From an uncultured Rickettsiella sp. (lineage in GTDB: Bacteria > Pseudomonadota > Gammaproteobacteria > Diplorickettsiales > Diplorickettsiaceae), in the NCBI GenBank assembly GCA_947058615.1, contig CAMSHF010000001.1:124001-188000 (forward strand): 64,000 nucleotides of DNA, given 5' to 3'. The notes under the pieces are model-generated. The model did no database searches. It saw only the letters and a program-made list of their open reading frames with translations, and was not told the DNA's origin. The translations under genes were made by a program, and so were the position numbers. How positions within the stretch are numbered: the first letter of the stretch is position 1; each line of letters starts with the position of its first letter. Positions 17,678 through 26,206 of this stretch are shown here, piece by piece.

Positions 17678-18601
17678 TTAGTCTATAATAGACCATACAC
17701 TAATACCATTTAAAGTGCCTAAGGACAAATAGGTTCTTAAATAATCAGGGAATAGTACATCTATAACCCTTCCTGCTTTCGACGAGGCCATGCGACAATA
17801 AAGTTGCCCATTATTCCAAATAGCAAAGCCCATATGTAGTACATTCATTGAAGTGCCTATTCGTGAGCTTAAATAGGCGTCATGGCCAACAAAAAAAACT
17901 AGACTTCCACTAGGGATTCTTTTCCTTAATCCAGGATTACGTAATAAATCAAAGACGGGTATATAAGATATACTAACGTTTTTATTTTCGAATAAAGCTT
18001 CCCCCTCTTTTTTCAAAAGAAGTAATCGTGCTTCTTTTTCTTGAGCACCTAAATAGGGGATTTGAATTCTATCTGAGGTTAAATTACGATACCAGTTTCG
18101 CTTATTTATCTGTGTTCGACTTATTCTGGTTTTTTTGCCTGCGATAAAATAACTTAGCTCGCGAATATATCCATTTCTTTTATTATTAGGAATCCAATCG
18201 GCACTAGGAAAATGATTTCGATGAATAAAACTCACATTACCTTTCTTATAACGGATTTGATTTATTTTGTTTTTAAAATCAGAAAGATCTTTAGCTAAAG
18301 CCAAAGCCATGACGGTATCAACATAGGTTTCACAGTCAAAATAATCAAATCGATATAAGGGATTTTGATCATATTTACCCATTCCCCCTTCACCAAGCGC
18401 TCCTTCCGAATAGAGCACATTCAGTAATTCGGCGCTCTGAATTTTAATTCGATGCCGGATTGGGTAATTTTGATTTAAAGCAATTAATTGTTTGGCAATT
18501 TCATCACGCTCTAAATTATTAGCAAAACTCGAAGATGGAAATAGAAAAAAAAGTACAATGAGGTGGCCTAGATGATAGAAACATCGGCCTCGAATTATCA
18601 C
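17678..18601 (-). CDS. DUF1460 domain protein, secreted (NlpC/P60-like fold family)
   Basis: A 307-residue exported protein. The signal peptide has a hydrophobic core LIVLFFLFPSSSFA and probably ends near residue 27. The DUF1460 hallmarks are the FDCETYVDTVMALA cysteine segment near residues 95-108 and HMGFAIW near residue 258, consistent with a cysteine-hydrolase-like fold acting on cell wall amides. The substrate is not established. It starts with a GTG that overlaps the NPr stop codon by four bases (GTGA), so it is translationally coupled to that gene. Confidence 0.85.
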   Translation of the reverse strand: MIIRGRCFYHLGHLIVLFFLFPSSSFANNLERDEIAKQLIALNQNYPIRHRIKIQSAELLNVLYSEGALGEGGMGKYDQNPLYRFDYFDCETYVDTVMALALAKDLSDFKNKINQIRYKKGNVSFIHRNHFPSADWIPNNKRNGYIRELSYFIAGKKTRISRTQINKRNWYRNLTSDRIQIPYLGAQEKEARLLLLKKEGEALFENKNVSISYIPVFDLLRNPGLRKRIPSGSLVFFVGHDAYLSSRIGTSMNVLHMGFAIWNNGQLYCRMASSKAGRVIDVLFPDYLRTYLSLGTLNGISVWSIID

Positions 18602-18867
18602 CCTTCCTCACCAAACCTATCTGTGACTAATTTCTCTAATACGGTTAAGGCTGCAGCCTCATCTTCACCTTGAACGATCACTTCAACAGGACTACCTTGT
18701 CGAGCGGTTAGACCCATCACTTCTAAAATACTTTTTCCATCTACTTGTTTACCATTACATTTAAGTGTAATTTGACTAATAAAACATCTTGCGATTTTGA
18801 CCCACTTCATAGAAGCGCGGGCATGTAATCCCAATTTGTTATTTATCGTAATAATTTTACATATCAT
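18598..18867 (-). CDS. HPr-family phosphocarrier (NPr-like)
   Basis: An 89-residue HPr-fold protein with the phosphorylatable His in GLHARAS (His15) and the regulatory-helix segment GKSILEVMGL. In HPr/NPr the histidine accepts phosphate from Enzyme I or EI-Ntr. No sugar-specific PTS component lies in the window, and the sequence looks more like nitrogen-related NPr than sugar HPr, so it probably serves a regulatory phosphorelay. It is coupled to the DUF1460 gene and lies 20 bases after the IscA-type gene. Confidence 0.9.
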   Translation of the reverse strand: MICKIITINNKLGLHARASMKWVKIARCFISQITLKCNGKQVDGKSILEVMGLTARQGSPVEVIVQGEDEAAALTVLEKLVTDRFGEEG

Positions 18868-18887
18868 ACGCTAAGGAACTTAATCCT

Positions 18888-19286
18888 CTATTTTTCCTCT
18901 ATACTAAAACTTTCGCCACATCCACAGGCGGCTGTTTGATTTGGATTAATAAATTTCAGTGCTCCATTAAGTCCATTTTGCACATAATCGATACAAACTC
19001 CCCGTAGAATAGGAAAGCTGAGTCGATCAATAAAGATAACTAAATCATTATCAATAGAAAATTTTAAATCTTCGGAATCGAAACTATCTACATAATCCAC
19101 CACATAAGCAAACCCTAAACAACCCGAGCGTTTAACGCTCAGCCGAAAAGATTTTTCGCCTTCTTGCTTGGCAAGGATCTTTTTAACATGTTTGATCGCC
19201 GCAGGAGTTAAATAAAGTGGATCGTCCATGCTCGAGCTCGCAGCAGGGTCATGGATAGAAACATTAACTTGTGTCATATACCTCAT
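18888..19286 (-). CDS. A-type Fe-S cluster carrier (IscA/SufA/ErpA family)
   Basis: A 132-residue HesB-domain protein with the three conserved cysteines: one in KRSGCLGFAY near residue 56 and the pair CGC near residue 122. These ligate an Fe-S cluster delivered to apoproteins. An alternative ATG at 19275-19277 would remove three residues. An N-terminal extension of about 25 residues precedes the domain (LYLTPAAIKHVKK), a feature closer to SufA than IscA. No isc or suf genes are adjacent. Confidence 0.9.
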   Translation of the reverse strand: MRYMTQVNVSIHDPAASSSMDDPLYLTPAAIKHVKKILAKQEGEKSFRLSVKRSGCLGFAYVVDYVDSFDSEDLKFSIDNDLVIFIDRLSFPILRGVCIDYVQNGLNGALKFINPNQTAACGCGESFSIEEK

Positions 19287-19696
19287 ATTACCACTTAATA
19301 AGTTAGGTAACCAAGTAGCAAGCTTGTCTCTACTTTCTGCTAACCATCTTTAATCCTAATATGGCCTATTTTTGTAGTTATTTTGCCTACAAAATCAAGT
19401 GACATGGTCTTTTTTCACTCAAAAATCGACTCATCTTTGATTTTATTTTTAACTTCAAAAAATGGAATCCATTTCTGCAGGTATCTAACAGCACTAAGCC
19501 CAAAAAAGGTTTTACGCTAATTTTTTTCAGCTATCTGCATAGTAAATTCATCAGGAAAAACTCACCCCTATTCCTTTTATCGATTTATTAAAAAATATTC
19601 AATTGTTTAGAATTTTTTTACTTGTGTCATAAAAGCGTTTATTGTACGGTAACTTTAGATATAAAATTGTACTCAATTCGTATTTTTCACTTAAAT
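19287..19696. other. Gene-free stretch, no signal recognised
   Basis: About 400 bases between the divergent Fe-S carrier and permease genes. The DNA is AT-rich and holds no convincing reading frame, tRNA or terminator. It must contain promoters for both genes, but no box pair stands out. Confidence 0.5.
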
Positions 19697-20914
19697 ATGT
19701 TTAAAAAACCAGATACTAAGCTTATCGGGGGTATTTTACTCATCGTGGGCACAGCAATTGGTGGGGGAATGCTGGCATTACCCATTGCAACCGCTGAAAC
19801 AGGCTTTACACACTCCTTGCTTCTTTTATTATTATGCTGGTTCATTATGACGGCCAGTGCCTTTCTGGTTCTTGAAGTAAATCTATGGCTACCTGCCAAT
19901 ACAAATATTATCTCTATGTCACGAATTTTATTAGGGCGATGGGGCGAATCCATTGCTTGGATAAACTATCTTTTATTATTTTATTCTGTTCTCGCGGCCT
20001 ACATGGCCGGGGGAGGGGATTTCCTCAATGGACTATTGCTTAATTTAGGCCTTAAAATACCTAATTGGTTATCAGTAGTGTTATTTACCGCCATTTTAAG
20101 TTATGTAGTTTATAAAGGCATCCATTATGTGGATCATGTCAATCGTGGTTTAATGTTTAGTAAACTTTCTATCTATGTTTTACTTATTTTATTTATTATT
20201 CCTTCTATTTCCAGCAACAAGTTAAAAAATGGAAATTTGTTTTATTTAACAAGTGGCGCCACAGTCATGATAACCTCTTTTACTTTTGCAAATATCATCC
20301 CCAGCCTACGTACTTATTTTAAAGATGATATCCCTAAATTGCGAAAAGTTATTTTAATAGGAAGTTTAATTCCCCTAATTTGTTATTTTTTTTGGGATTT
20401 ATGTATCATGGGTGTGCTTCCTCGAGAAGGTAAGCATGGATTAATTAACATGTTACACTCTAAGCACTCGACGAGCGAGTTTGTTAGGCAATTAAGTAGT
20501 ACACTAAATAACTCTCTTGTTACTTTTACGATTAAAATCTTTACTTCCATCTGCCTTGCCACTTCCTTTCTTGCGAGCGGATTAAGTCTATCTGATTTTT
20601 TAGCTGATGGTCTACGAACAACTAAGCGTGGAACTGGTGGAATGATTGTTTATTTAGCTACTTTTCTACCCCCTATGACGGTAGTTTTATTTTACCCAGG
20701 TACTTTTATTAGTGCATTAAGTTATGCTGGAATTTACTGTGCCATCCTTTTTATTTTACTCCCTACTCTAATGGCTTGGCGTGGGCGTTATAAAAAAGAG
20801 CCTTTAGCTAAAAGTAAAAGCTATAGGGTTAAGGGAGGGAGGCCTTTATTATTAAGCTTAGGTATTGTCGGTCTTTTATTTATTGGCAACGGCGTTCAAA
20901 TAGCCCTAACCTAA
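19697..20914 (+). CDS. Aromatic amino acid permease (Mtr/TyrP family)
   Basis: An inner-membrane amino acid/H+ symporter of the hydroxy/aromatic amino acid permease family. The ATG at 19697 gives 405 residues and places the first helix motif GGILLIVGTAIGGGMLALP at residues 9-27, the family hallmark; a longer frame beginning at 19622 would add 25 residues. About 11 hydrophobic helices follow. Tyrosine or tryptophan is the likely substrate. Uptake of host aromatic amino acids fits an intracellular lifestyle, and tyrosine would also feed the CADD reaction. Confidence 0.88.
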   Translation: MFKKPDTKLIGGILLIVGTAIGGGMLALPIATAETGFTHSLLLLLLCWFIMTASAFLVLEVNLWLPANTNIISMSRILLGRWGESIAWINYLLLFYSVLAAYMAGGGDFLNGLLLNLGLKIPNWLSVVLFTAILSYVVYKGIHYVDHVNRGLMFSKLSIYVLLILFIIPSISSNKLKNGNLFYLTSGATVMITSFTFANIIPSLRTYFKDDIPKLRKVILIGSLIPLICYFFWDLCIMGVLPREGKHGLINMLHSKHSTSEFVRQLSSTLNNSLVTFTIKIFTSICLATSFLASGLSLSDFLADGLRTTKRGTGGMIVYLATFLPPMTVVLFYPGTFISALSYAGIYCAILFILLPTLMAWRGRYKKEPLAKSKSYRVKGGRPLLLSLGIVGLLFIGNGVQIALT

Positions 20915-21281
20915 TAAGAAATGTCTTTACATGATAGCTATTTTTTTCCATCTGTTTCTGTGCTTTGATTATTCGCCCATAGTGGACTTATCCTAGGCAC
21001 TTGACTTTAACTTACAAATAGGTAAGTAAATGGCTATTAGCCATTAAATTGCATCTTTCTTATCGAAGAACCTACAACCCTTTCATCTCGGCCCGCTACC
21101 GCTTTTTCAAGTAAAAGTCCAATATTAATAGGTAATCAATTAATAGGAATGACAACTTATCTTTGATTTTGAAAAAATCATAATATTTTATAAAAAGTTT
21201 TTTAACTCTTTATAAAAAGAAAAATAACTAAAATTTCATAAAATTTAATCAAGAAATTTCAACAATTGACGGGGGAAAAAT
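20915..21281. other. Gene-free stretch with two adjacent inverted repeats
   Basis: About 370 bases with no credible gene. Two small inverted repeats lie side by side: CTTAC-aaatag-GTAAG at 21011-21026 and AATGGCT-att-AGCCATT at 21029-21045. They could fold as hairpins ending the permease transcript, although no T-run follows. Confidence 0.4.
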
Positions 21282-21452
21282 ATGTTAATAGATGGTGTAT
21301 TAGTCGGAGTTGTATTAGCGGGACTGGAATTAGGTGTAGCTTGGATATTAGCCTGTGTAATTAATCATGAGCCTTCATCTGAAAAAAAGGAGGAAAAAGA
21401 CCCTCCCCTTAATTTTTCAGAAAATTTTGCTAATTTAGTGAGTTTAAAATAA
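21282..21452 (+). CDS. 56-residue small membrane protein
   Basis: This short gene starts with ATG ten bases after the first G of a very strong GGGGGAA ribosome-binding sequence and ends with TAA at 21450-21452. Residues about 5-27 are hydrophobic (VLVGVVLAGLELGVAWILACVI) and can span the membrane. A charged linker (SSEKKEEKD) and a polar tail follow. A good rho-independent terminator lies 62 bases downstream, so it forms its own transcription unit. No family is recognised. Confidence 0.6.
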   Translation: MLIDGVLVGVVLAGLELGVAWILACVINHEPSSEKKEEKDPPLNFSENFANLVSLK

Positions 21453-21514
21453 AATTAGCTTGTCGCTCTGCTTACTCTACTAAAGTTTTAAGTATAAAAA
21501 AATAGGTAAAATAC

Positions 21515-21555
21515 AAAAACCTTTGGAAACATTAAAGTTTTCAAGGGTTTTTTTA
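21515..21555 (+). terminator. Rho-independent terminator
   Basis: AAAACCTTTGGAAAC pairs with GTTTTCAAGGGTTTT across a short loop, and the right arm runs into a continuous T-tract (21548-21554). It ends the transcript of the 56-residue membrane protein. Confidence 0.75.
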
Positions 21556-22015
21556 TAAAAGCCTTTCCGTTGATTTGCTTTAAGCTAAAATTGCTGGCAT
21601 AATTTTCAGGTTTTATAAAAGATATTTAGCAAGGATTTTGTTTAATTTATTTTGTTCTAGATTGCTTTCAAAATATAAAATTAAAGTTTCTAGTTCAACA
21701 AATAGATCACGGAAAAGTGACTTTGCAAGGCTTTCAATTGTCGTTCAAACATAAATTAAATCCTATTCGAAAAAAGACATTATCTGCTTTTAATATAAAT
21801 TATTTTTTGCACTATTGCTCAAGTTATGGAGGAAAGAAATATTGACTGGAGAAAGTGAGCAACTAGTTCCACTGTTACTTTTCAAAAATACTTTTAATAT
21901 TTTTAAGAAGAGGAAAAAGGAAGGTTCAATTTTTTCATGCCCAAATTTTTATAGAGTTCTATACTAAATTTCAACCAGTAACAAACCAGAATGAACTATA
22001 AGAAAAATAAATTTT
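21556..22015. other. Gene-poor stretch before the VUT transporter
   Basis: About 460 bases of AT-rich DNA. Apart from the doubtful 41-codon frame noted separately, no reading frame, tRNA or clear promoter is visible. Confidence 0.4.
21842..21967 (+). CDS. Possible 41-residue peptide with strong ribosome-binding site
   Basis: A TTG codon at 21842 follows a GGAGGA sequence by eight bases and opens a 41-codon frame ending in TAA at 21965-21967. The peptide has a short hydrophobic run (LVPLLLF) and then a basic cluster (KKRKKEG). No family is recognised. Only the ribosome-binding site supports it. Confidence 0.2.
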   Translation: MTGESEQLVPLLLFKNTFNIFKKRKKEGSIFSCPNFYRVLY

Positions 22016-22714
22016 ATGTTAATTTCGAGGATGAAAAAAGCAACGGCACCAAAAAATATTAATCAATATATTCTTATTTTAGGGATGATAAATATTACCA
22101 TTAGCTTAGCTGCAGACGTGGTAGCTTATAAATTGGTATTTTTAGGTCCCGCATTGGTGCCAGGGGCACCACTTATTTTTCCTTTAACGTACATTATTGG
22201 AGATATCGTCGCAGAGGTTTATGGCTATAACGCCGCAAAACAAATCATTTGGATCACACTTGCCTGTGAGTTATTTTTTTCAATTGCAATTAAATTGATT
22301 ATTCATCTGCCTTCGCCTACGTTTTGGCATGATCAGCCTTCTTATAATCAAGTAATTGATCCGATATTAAGATTTGTATTAGCTGGAGTACTGGCTGTCA
22401 TTAGTAGCAGTTTCATGAATATTTATATTCTTTCCAAATGGAAAATTTTAATGAAAGGGAGACACTTCTGGTTACGCAGTTTAGGAGCTTCGGCTATAGG
22501 TGGCTTTATCTTGGTTTTTATTACCATCTTAGTTGGCTTTAGTGGTCATGTACATTTATCGCAGTTGGGGTATATGATCTTATCCGTTTATTCAATCGAA
22601 ATATTGTATTCCTTATTAGGTATTTGGCCTGCTTCGCTCATAACTGGCTTCTTAAAAATGGAAGAACAATTAGATGTTTATGATACTGAGACTGATTTTA
22701 ACCCCTTTAGATAA
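22016..22714 (+). CDS. VUT-family queuosine precursor transporter (YhhQ-like)
   Basis: A 232-residue inner-membrane protein of the vitamin uptake transporter (DUF165) family, with about six helices. Family segments are visible: PLTYIIGDIVAEVYGY near residues 57-72 and the later GFSGHV loop. Characterised YhhQ members import preQ0/preQ1, precursors of the tRNA nucleoside queuosine. An internal ATG at 22031 is an alternative start. It is followed by a DUF985 protein on the same strand. A second, shorter family member lies at 63386-63916. Confidence 0.85.
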   Translation: MLISRMKKATAPKNINQYILILGMINITISLAADVVAYKLVFLGPALVPGAPLIFPLTYIIGDIVAEVYGYNAAKQIIWITLACELFFSIAIKLIIHLPSPTFWHDQPSYNQVIDPILRFVLAGVLAVISSSFMNIYILSKWKILMKGRHFWLRSLGASAIGGFILVFITILVGFSGHVHLSQLGYMILSVYSIEILYSLLGIWPASLITGFLKMEEQLDVYDTETDFNPFR

Positions 22715-22739
22715 TTAAGTTTAACAATAGGAAATAAAA

Positions 22740-23405
22740 ATGTTATCAAAAAAAAAGTTTTTGGAAACAGTGGATCAACTGCTTTCTAGAAATAACTTAA
22801 ATGATGGAGAGAAAGACCGCTTTAAAAATATTAAAAAAAATGAAACTCAACTGCCTGAGGAAATAACTGCAGAGATATTAATAGAGAAATTAGATTTAAT
22901 AGATATTAATACTATCACTAACGAAGAGGGTTATTATAAAGAGTTTGTTAATACAATTGATAATGATATAGAGGATAATCAAACTGAAATATTTTATCTC
23001 TTAAAAGGCAAACAAGTATCGTGTTTACATATTTTAAAAACTACTGAAAAATGGAATTGGATTGCAGGTAATGCTATCTCTTTATTCATCGAGAAAGGAA
23101 AAGAATTAACAGAAATTACTTTAAATGAAGGTAGTCAAAGTTTTACTATAGAAAAAGATACAATTTTTGGGGCAAAAATAACAACTCCAGAAAACAATGA
23201 TTTTGTGTTGGTAACCTGTCTCTGTATACCTGGATTTAAGAAAGAGCATTACATAAATCCAACTTCTGAACAAATAGATGAACTTTATAATTACAATCAA
23301 AAAAATAAAACCATTATTGATGCGCTTACCAAAAATAGCTGCAGCGCTAAAAAAACTGAGGAGCAAACACCTTTAACTAATTCACCACAAAACAACTCTA
23401 GATAA
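22740..23405 (+). CDS. DUF985 (Cupin_5) domain protein
   Basis: A 221-residue protein. Residues about 45-170 fit the DUF985 cupin pattern: an N-terminal ILIEKLDL...EEGYYKEFV segment (family: GGYYRE), a strand pair QVSCLHILKTTEKWNWIAGNA (family: H-R--SDEVWH-YAGD), and FVLVTCLCIPGFKKEHY near residues 155-171 (family: VGCTVAPGFDF). The domain is divergent and several polar residues of the cupin pocket differ. A 40-residue charged N-terminal extension and a Ser/Asn-rich tail flank it. Function is unknown. It is 25 bases after the VUT gene. Confidence 0.7.
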   Translation: MLSKKKFLETVDQLLSRNNLNDGEKDRFKNIKKNETQLPEEITAEILIEKLDLIDINTITNEEGYYKEFVNTIDNDIEDNQTEIFYLLKGKQVSCLHILKTTEKWNWIAGNAISLFIEKGKELTEITLNEGSQSFTIEKDTIFGAKITTPENNDFVLVTCLCIPGFKKEHYINPTSEQIDELYNYNQKNKTIIDALTKNSCSAKKTEEQTPLTNSPQNNSR

Positions 23406-23435
23406 GGAAGCTTAAATGGCTTAGGAGGGCTTAGC

Positions 23436-23984
23436 TTGAACTTTAAATATGTAGAAAATTATATCTCGATAATAAAAGCAAGATACAAATCCCTACAAAA
23501 AGCGAACGCCTATCCTTTTGCCTTTCGTATTATTGATGAGGAAATTTCTGCAAAAAATGGTAAATTTTTATTTATATTACAATTAGTGGGAAAAAATTTA
23601 ATCTCTAAACTTTCTATAAACGAAATTACGGGAGATAAGCAATTATTAAAATCCTTATCCCCGACAGATTTGCTGAAAATTTTAAATTCTTTGAATAAAA
23701 AGAAGAAAAAATTATTAAAAAAAAATGAGAATGTTATCCCTTTTCCTTGCCAAACTTATTATAAATTGATTGCGAAAAATTACAATTCTATTCGTCAAAA
23801 AACCATTTTTACATTAGAAATTACTCATGCTAACAAAATTACGCAAAAAAAAATACCTGCATTTGAAATTGCAAATAACCCTTTAATTTTAGAAAAACTT
23901 ACTCCCCAAGAAATTTATGAACTGGGCTATACCGTAGGTTCAGAAGCAATTCTTAGAAAAATACTTTCTTTACCCAAGCTTTAA
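23436..23984 (+). CDS. Two-repeat protein of unknown family
   Basis: A 182-residue protein starting at TTG behind an AGGAGG ribosome-binding site. It contains two copies of one unit. Copy 1 spans residues 27-82 and copy 2 residues 108-163. They share a F/Y-x-I-I start, an alternating strand (FLFILQL / TIFTLEI), an EI pair, and an end motif LxxLSPxDLLxI / LxxLTPQEIYEL. Copy 2 continues into GYTVGSE, which recurs in the 68-residue protein at 40439-40645. A Lys-rich linker joins the copies. No known domain is recognised. It follows the DUF985 gene by 30 bases. Confidence 0.72.
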   Translation: MNFKYVENYISIIKARYKSLQKANAYPFAFRIIDEEISAKNGKFLFILQLVGKNLISKLSINEITGDKQLLKSLSPTDLLKILNSLNKKKKKLLKKNENVIPFPCQTYYKLIAKNYNSIRQKTIFTLEITHANKITQKKIPAFEIANNPLILEKLTPQEIYELGYTVGSEAILRKILSLPKL

Positions 23985-23996
23985 TAACCTTGGGTA
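23971..23996. repeat. Inverted repeat at the stop codon of the two-repeat gene
   Basis: TACCCAAG at 23971-23978 and CTTGGGTA at 23989-23996 are exact complements with a ten-base loop. The stop codon lies in the loop. There is no T-tract, so it may be an mRNA-end hairpin rather than an intrinsic terminator. Confidence 0.45.
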
Positions 23997-24046
23997 AAAG
24001 CATCTCTCGAAAAACCCTTTACAAAGGGCATATTTGAAATTTTTTC

Positions 24047-24074
24047 CTTGAATTTTTTAATTTTGTCCCCATAT
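24047..24074 (+). promoter_or_regulatory. Sigma-32 (heat-shock) promoter of htpG
   Basis: A CTTGAA -35 box (24047-24052) and a CCCCATAT -10 box (24067-24074) are separated by 14 bases. This is an exact fit to the heat-shock consensus CTTGAA-N13-15-CCCCATnT. It lies 50 bases upstream of the htpG start. Confidence 0.85.
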
Positions 24075-24123
24075 CACCCACATTGGTATATTTACCTAAT
24101 TATTAATAAGAGGTACGGAATCT

Positions 24124-26058
24124 ATGGCAACTGTTGAAAAACAAACATTAGGCTTTAAAACAGAAAGTTCACAATTATTAGACCTAATGATTGATAAAAT
24201 TTATCAAAATAAGGAGATTTTTTTACGTGAGTTAATTTCTAATGCTCATGATGCCATTGAGAAACTACGTCACAAAGCTCTATCTGATCCTAAAGTTTAT
24301 GAAGAAGATCCTGAATTCAAAATTACCTTAGTTACCGATAAAAACAAATCCACTATTACATTAACTGATAATGGCATAGGTATGACTTATGATGAGGTTA
24401 TTTCAAGTCTCGGCACTATTGCAAAATCAGGGACCAAGGAATTTTTAGATTCCTTGACCGGTAATATTAAAAAAGACACTCAACTTATTGGACAATTTGG
24501 TGTTGGATTTTATGCGGCATTCATGGTTGCCGATAAAGTCACTGTTGAGACTCGCGCTGCCGCTGAGTTACCAGAAAAAGGTGTCTGTTGGGAATACGAT
24601 CGCAAATCTAAAAATGGATATACCATAGAAAACATCAATAAACCTGAGCGAGGGACTCAGATCACATTACATTTGAAAGAAGGGGAAGAAGAATTTTTAG
24701 AAGATTGGCGTTTACGAAGTATTATCACTAAATATTCTGACCATATTACTTTACCTATAAGTATGAAAAAGAGCATATCAGAAAGTGAGGCCTCTTCTGA
24801 TACGACAGAAAAACAAACGACTGAAAAAGAAATCCAATGGGAGAGGGTTAATACGGCCACTGCACTCTGGACACTATCTAAAGACAAAATTAACGATGAG
24901 GAATATAAGAAATTTTACAAACGTCTTACGCATGATCAAAATGATCCCTTTTTCTGGCTTCATAATCGAATTGAGGGGGCTCAAGAATATATTACTTTAC
25001 TCTTCATCCCCTTACAGGCTGGCCCATTTGAGTTTTGGGATCATGAAAAACCCCGAGGCTTAAAGTTTTATGTTAAACGTGTTTTTATCATGGATGATGC
25101 AGAGCAATTTATACCGCGTTATTTACGTTTTGTGAAAGGAATCGTTGACAGCAATGATCTTCCATTAAATATTTCTAGAGAAACTTTACAAAATAATAAA
25201 CAAATTAATAATATTCGTTCGGCCATCACTAAACGAATATTAGAAACATTAAACTATCTTTCTAAAGAGCAAACAGAAAATTATTTAAAATTTTGGAAGG
25301 AATTCGGCAATATTTTAAAAGAAGGTTTTGCTGAAGATTTTGTCAATCGAGACTCACTCGCTAAGCTTTTAAGATTTAGCTCCACTCATTCAAATAAGCG
25401 CGAGCAAACTATAAGTCTAGAAGACTATGTAGCGCGTATGAAACCCCAACAAGAAAAAATATATTATATCACTGCAGAAAATTTTATAGCTGCAAGTCAT
25501 AGCCCTAATTTAGAAATTTTCCGTGAAAAAGAGATTGAAGTATTGCTTCTTCATGATCGTATCGATGAATGGTTAGTATCTCATTTAACGGAATTTGATG
25601 GAAAAACTTTACAATCCGTGGCTAAGGATTCGGATATCTCCGGAATAGCGGAAGAAAAAAATGAAACATTACAAAAACAACACGAAGCCGAGCTTGGATC
25701 CTTACTTAAGCAAATTCAAGAAATACTTAAAGACGAAATTAAAGAGGTTCGCATTTCTCAACGCTTGATCAATTCTCCTGCTTGTATTGTAAAAGAACAA
25801 AATGCTTTAAATGGCCAAATAAAACGCATGCTAGAAGCCGCTGGACAAAAACTACCGGTAAGCAAACCCATACTTGAGCTAAATCCTAAACATAAATTCA
25901 TACAAGATCTGAAAGATGAACAAGATGATTCCCGTCTCGCAGAATGGTCTTACTTACTTTTAGGACAATCCATTCTTGCTGAAGGTGATCAGCTCGATGA
26001 TCCGGCTAAATTTGTAAAAATCTTAACTAATCTATTAGTAAGTAAACCAAAGGATTAG
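24124..26058 (+). CDS. htpG: Molecular chaperone HtpG (Hsp90)
   Basis: The bacterial Hsp90, an ATP-driven dimeric chaperone in the cytoplasm. The 644-residue length is normal. N-terminal GHKL motifs are ELISNAHDAIEKLR near residue 38, DNGIGMTYDEV near residue 85 and GQFGVGFYAAFMVAD near residue 123. The middle-domain segment NLPLN-type NDLPLNISRETLQ follows, and the C-terminal dimerisation domain is intact. An AGAGG ribosome-binding site precedes the ATG. The gene has its own sigma-32 promoter. Confidence 0.97.
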   Translation: MATVEKQTLGFKTESSQLLDLMIDKIYQNKEIFLRELISNAHDAIEKLRHKALSDPKVYEEDPEFKITLVTDKNKSTITLTDNGIGMTYDEVISSLGTIAKSGTKEFLDSLTGNIKKDTQLIGQFGVGFYAAFMVADKVTVETRAAAELPEKGVCWEYDRKSKNGYTIENINKPERGTQITLHLKEGEEEFLEDWRLRSIITKYSDHITLPISMKKSISESEASSDTTEKQTTEKEIQWERVNTATALWTLSKDKINDEEYKKFYKRLTHDQNDPFFWLHNRIEGAQEYITLLFIPLQAGPFEFWDHEKPRGLKFYVKRVFIMDDAEQFIPRYLRFVKGIVDSNDLPLNISRETLQNNKQINNIRSAITKRILETLNYLSKEQTENYLKFWKEFGNILKEGFAEDFVNRDSLAKLLRFSSTHSNKREQTISLEDYVARMKPQQEKIYYITAENFIAASHSPNLEIFREKEIEVLLLHDRIDEWLVSHLTEFDGKTLQSVAKDSDISGIAEEKNETLQKQHEAELGSLLKQIQEILKDEIKEVRISQRLINSPACIVKEQNALNGQIKRMLEAAGQKLPVSKPILELNPKHKFIQDLKDEQDDSRLAEWSYLLLGQSILAEGDQLDDPAKFVKILTNLLVSKPKD

Positions 26059-26206
26059 TTTTTCAAAACCAATTGGATTTAAATAAAAGATTTTCTTTAC
26101 AGTTTTATTAATAGGCTAAGAGTGCCGGTTGCCGCTTATGTTGTCTTTCAACCTTTACAATAAGTACAATAAAGCTTTTGAAAAGCCTTAAGTAACCCAA
26201 TCTTTT

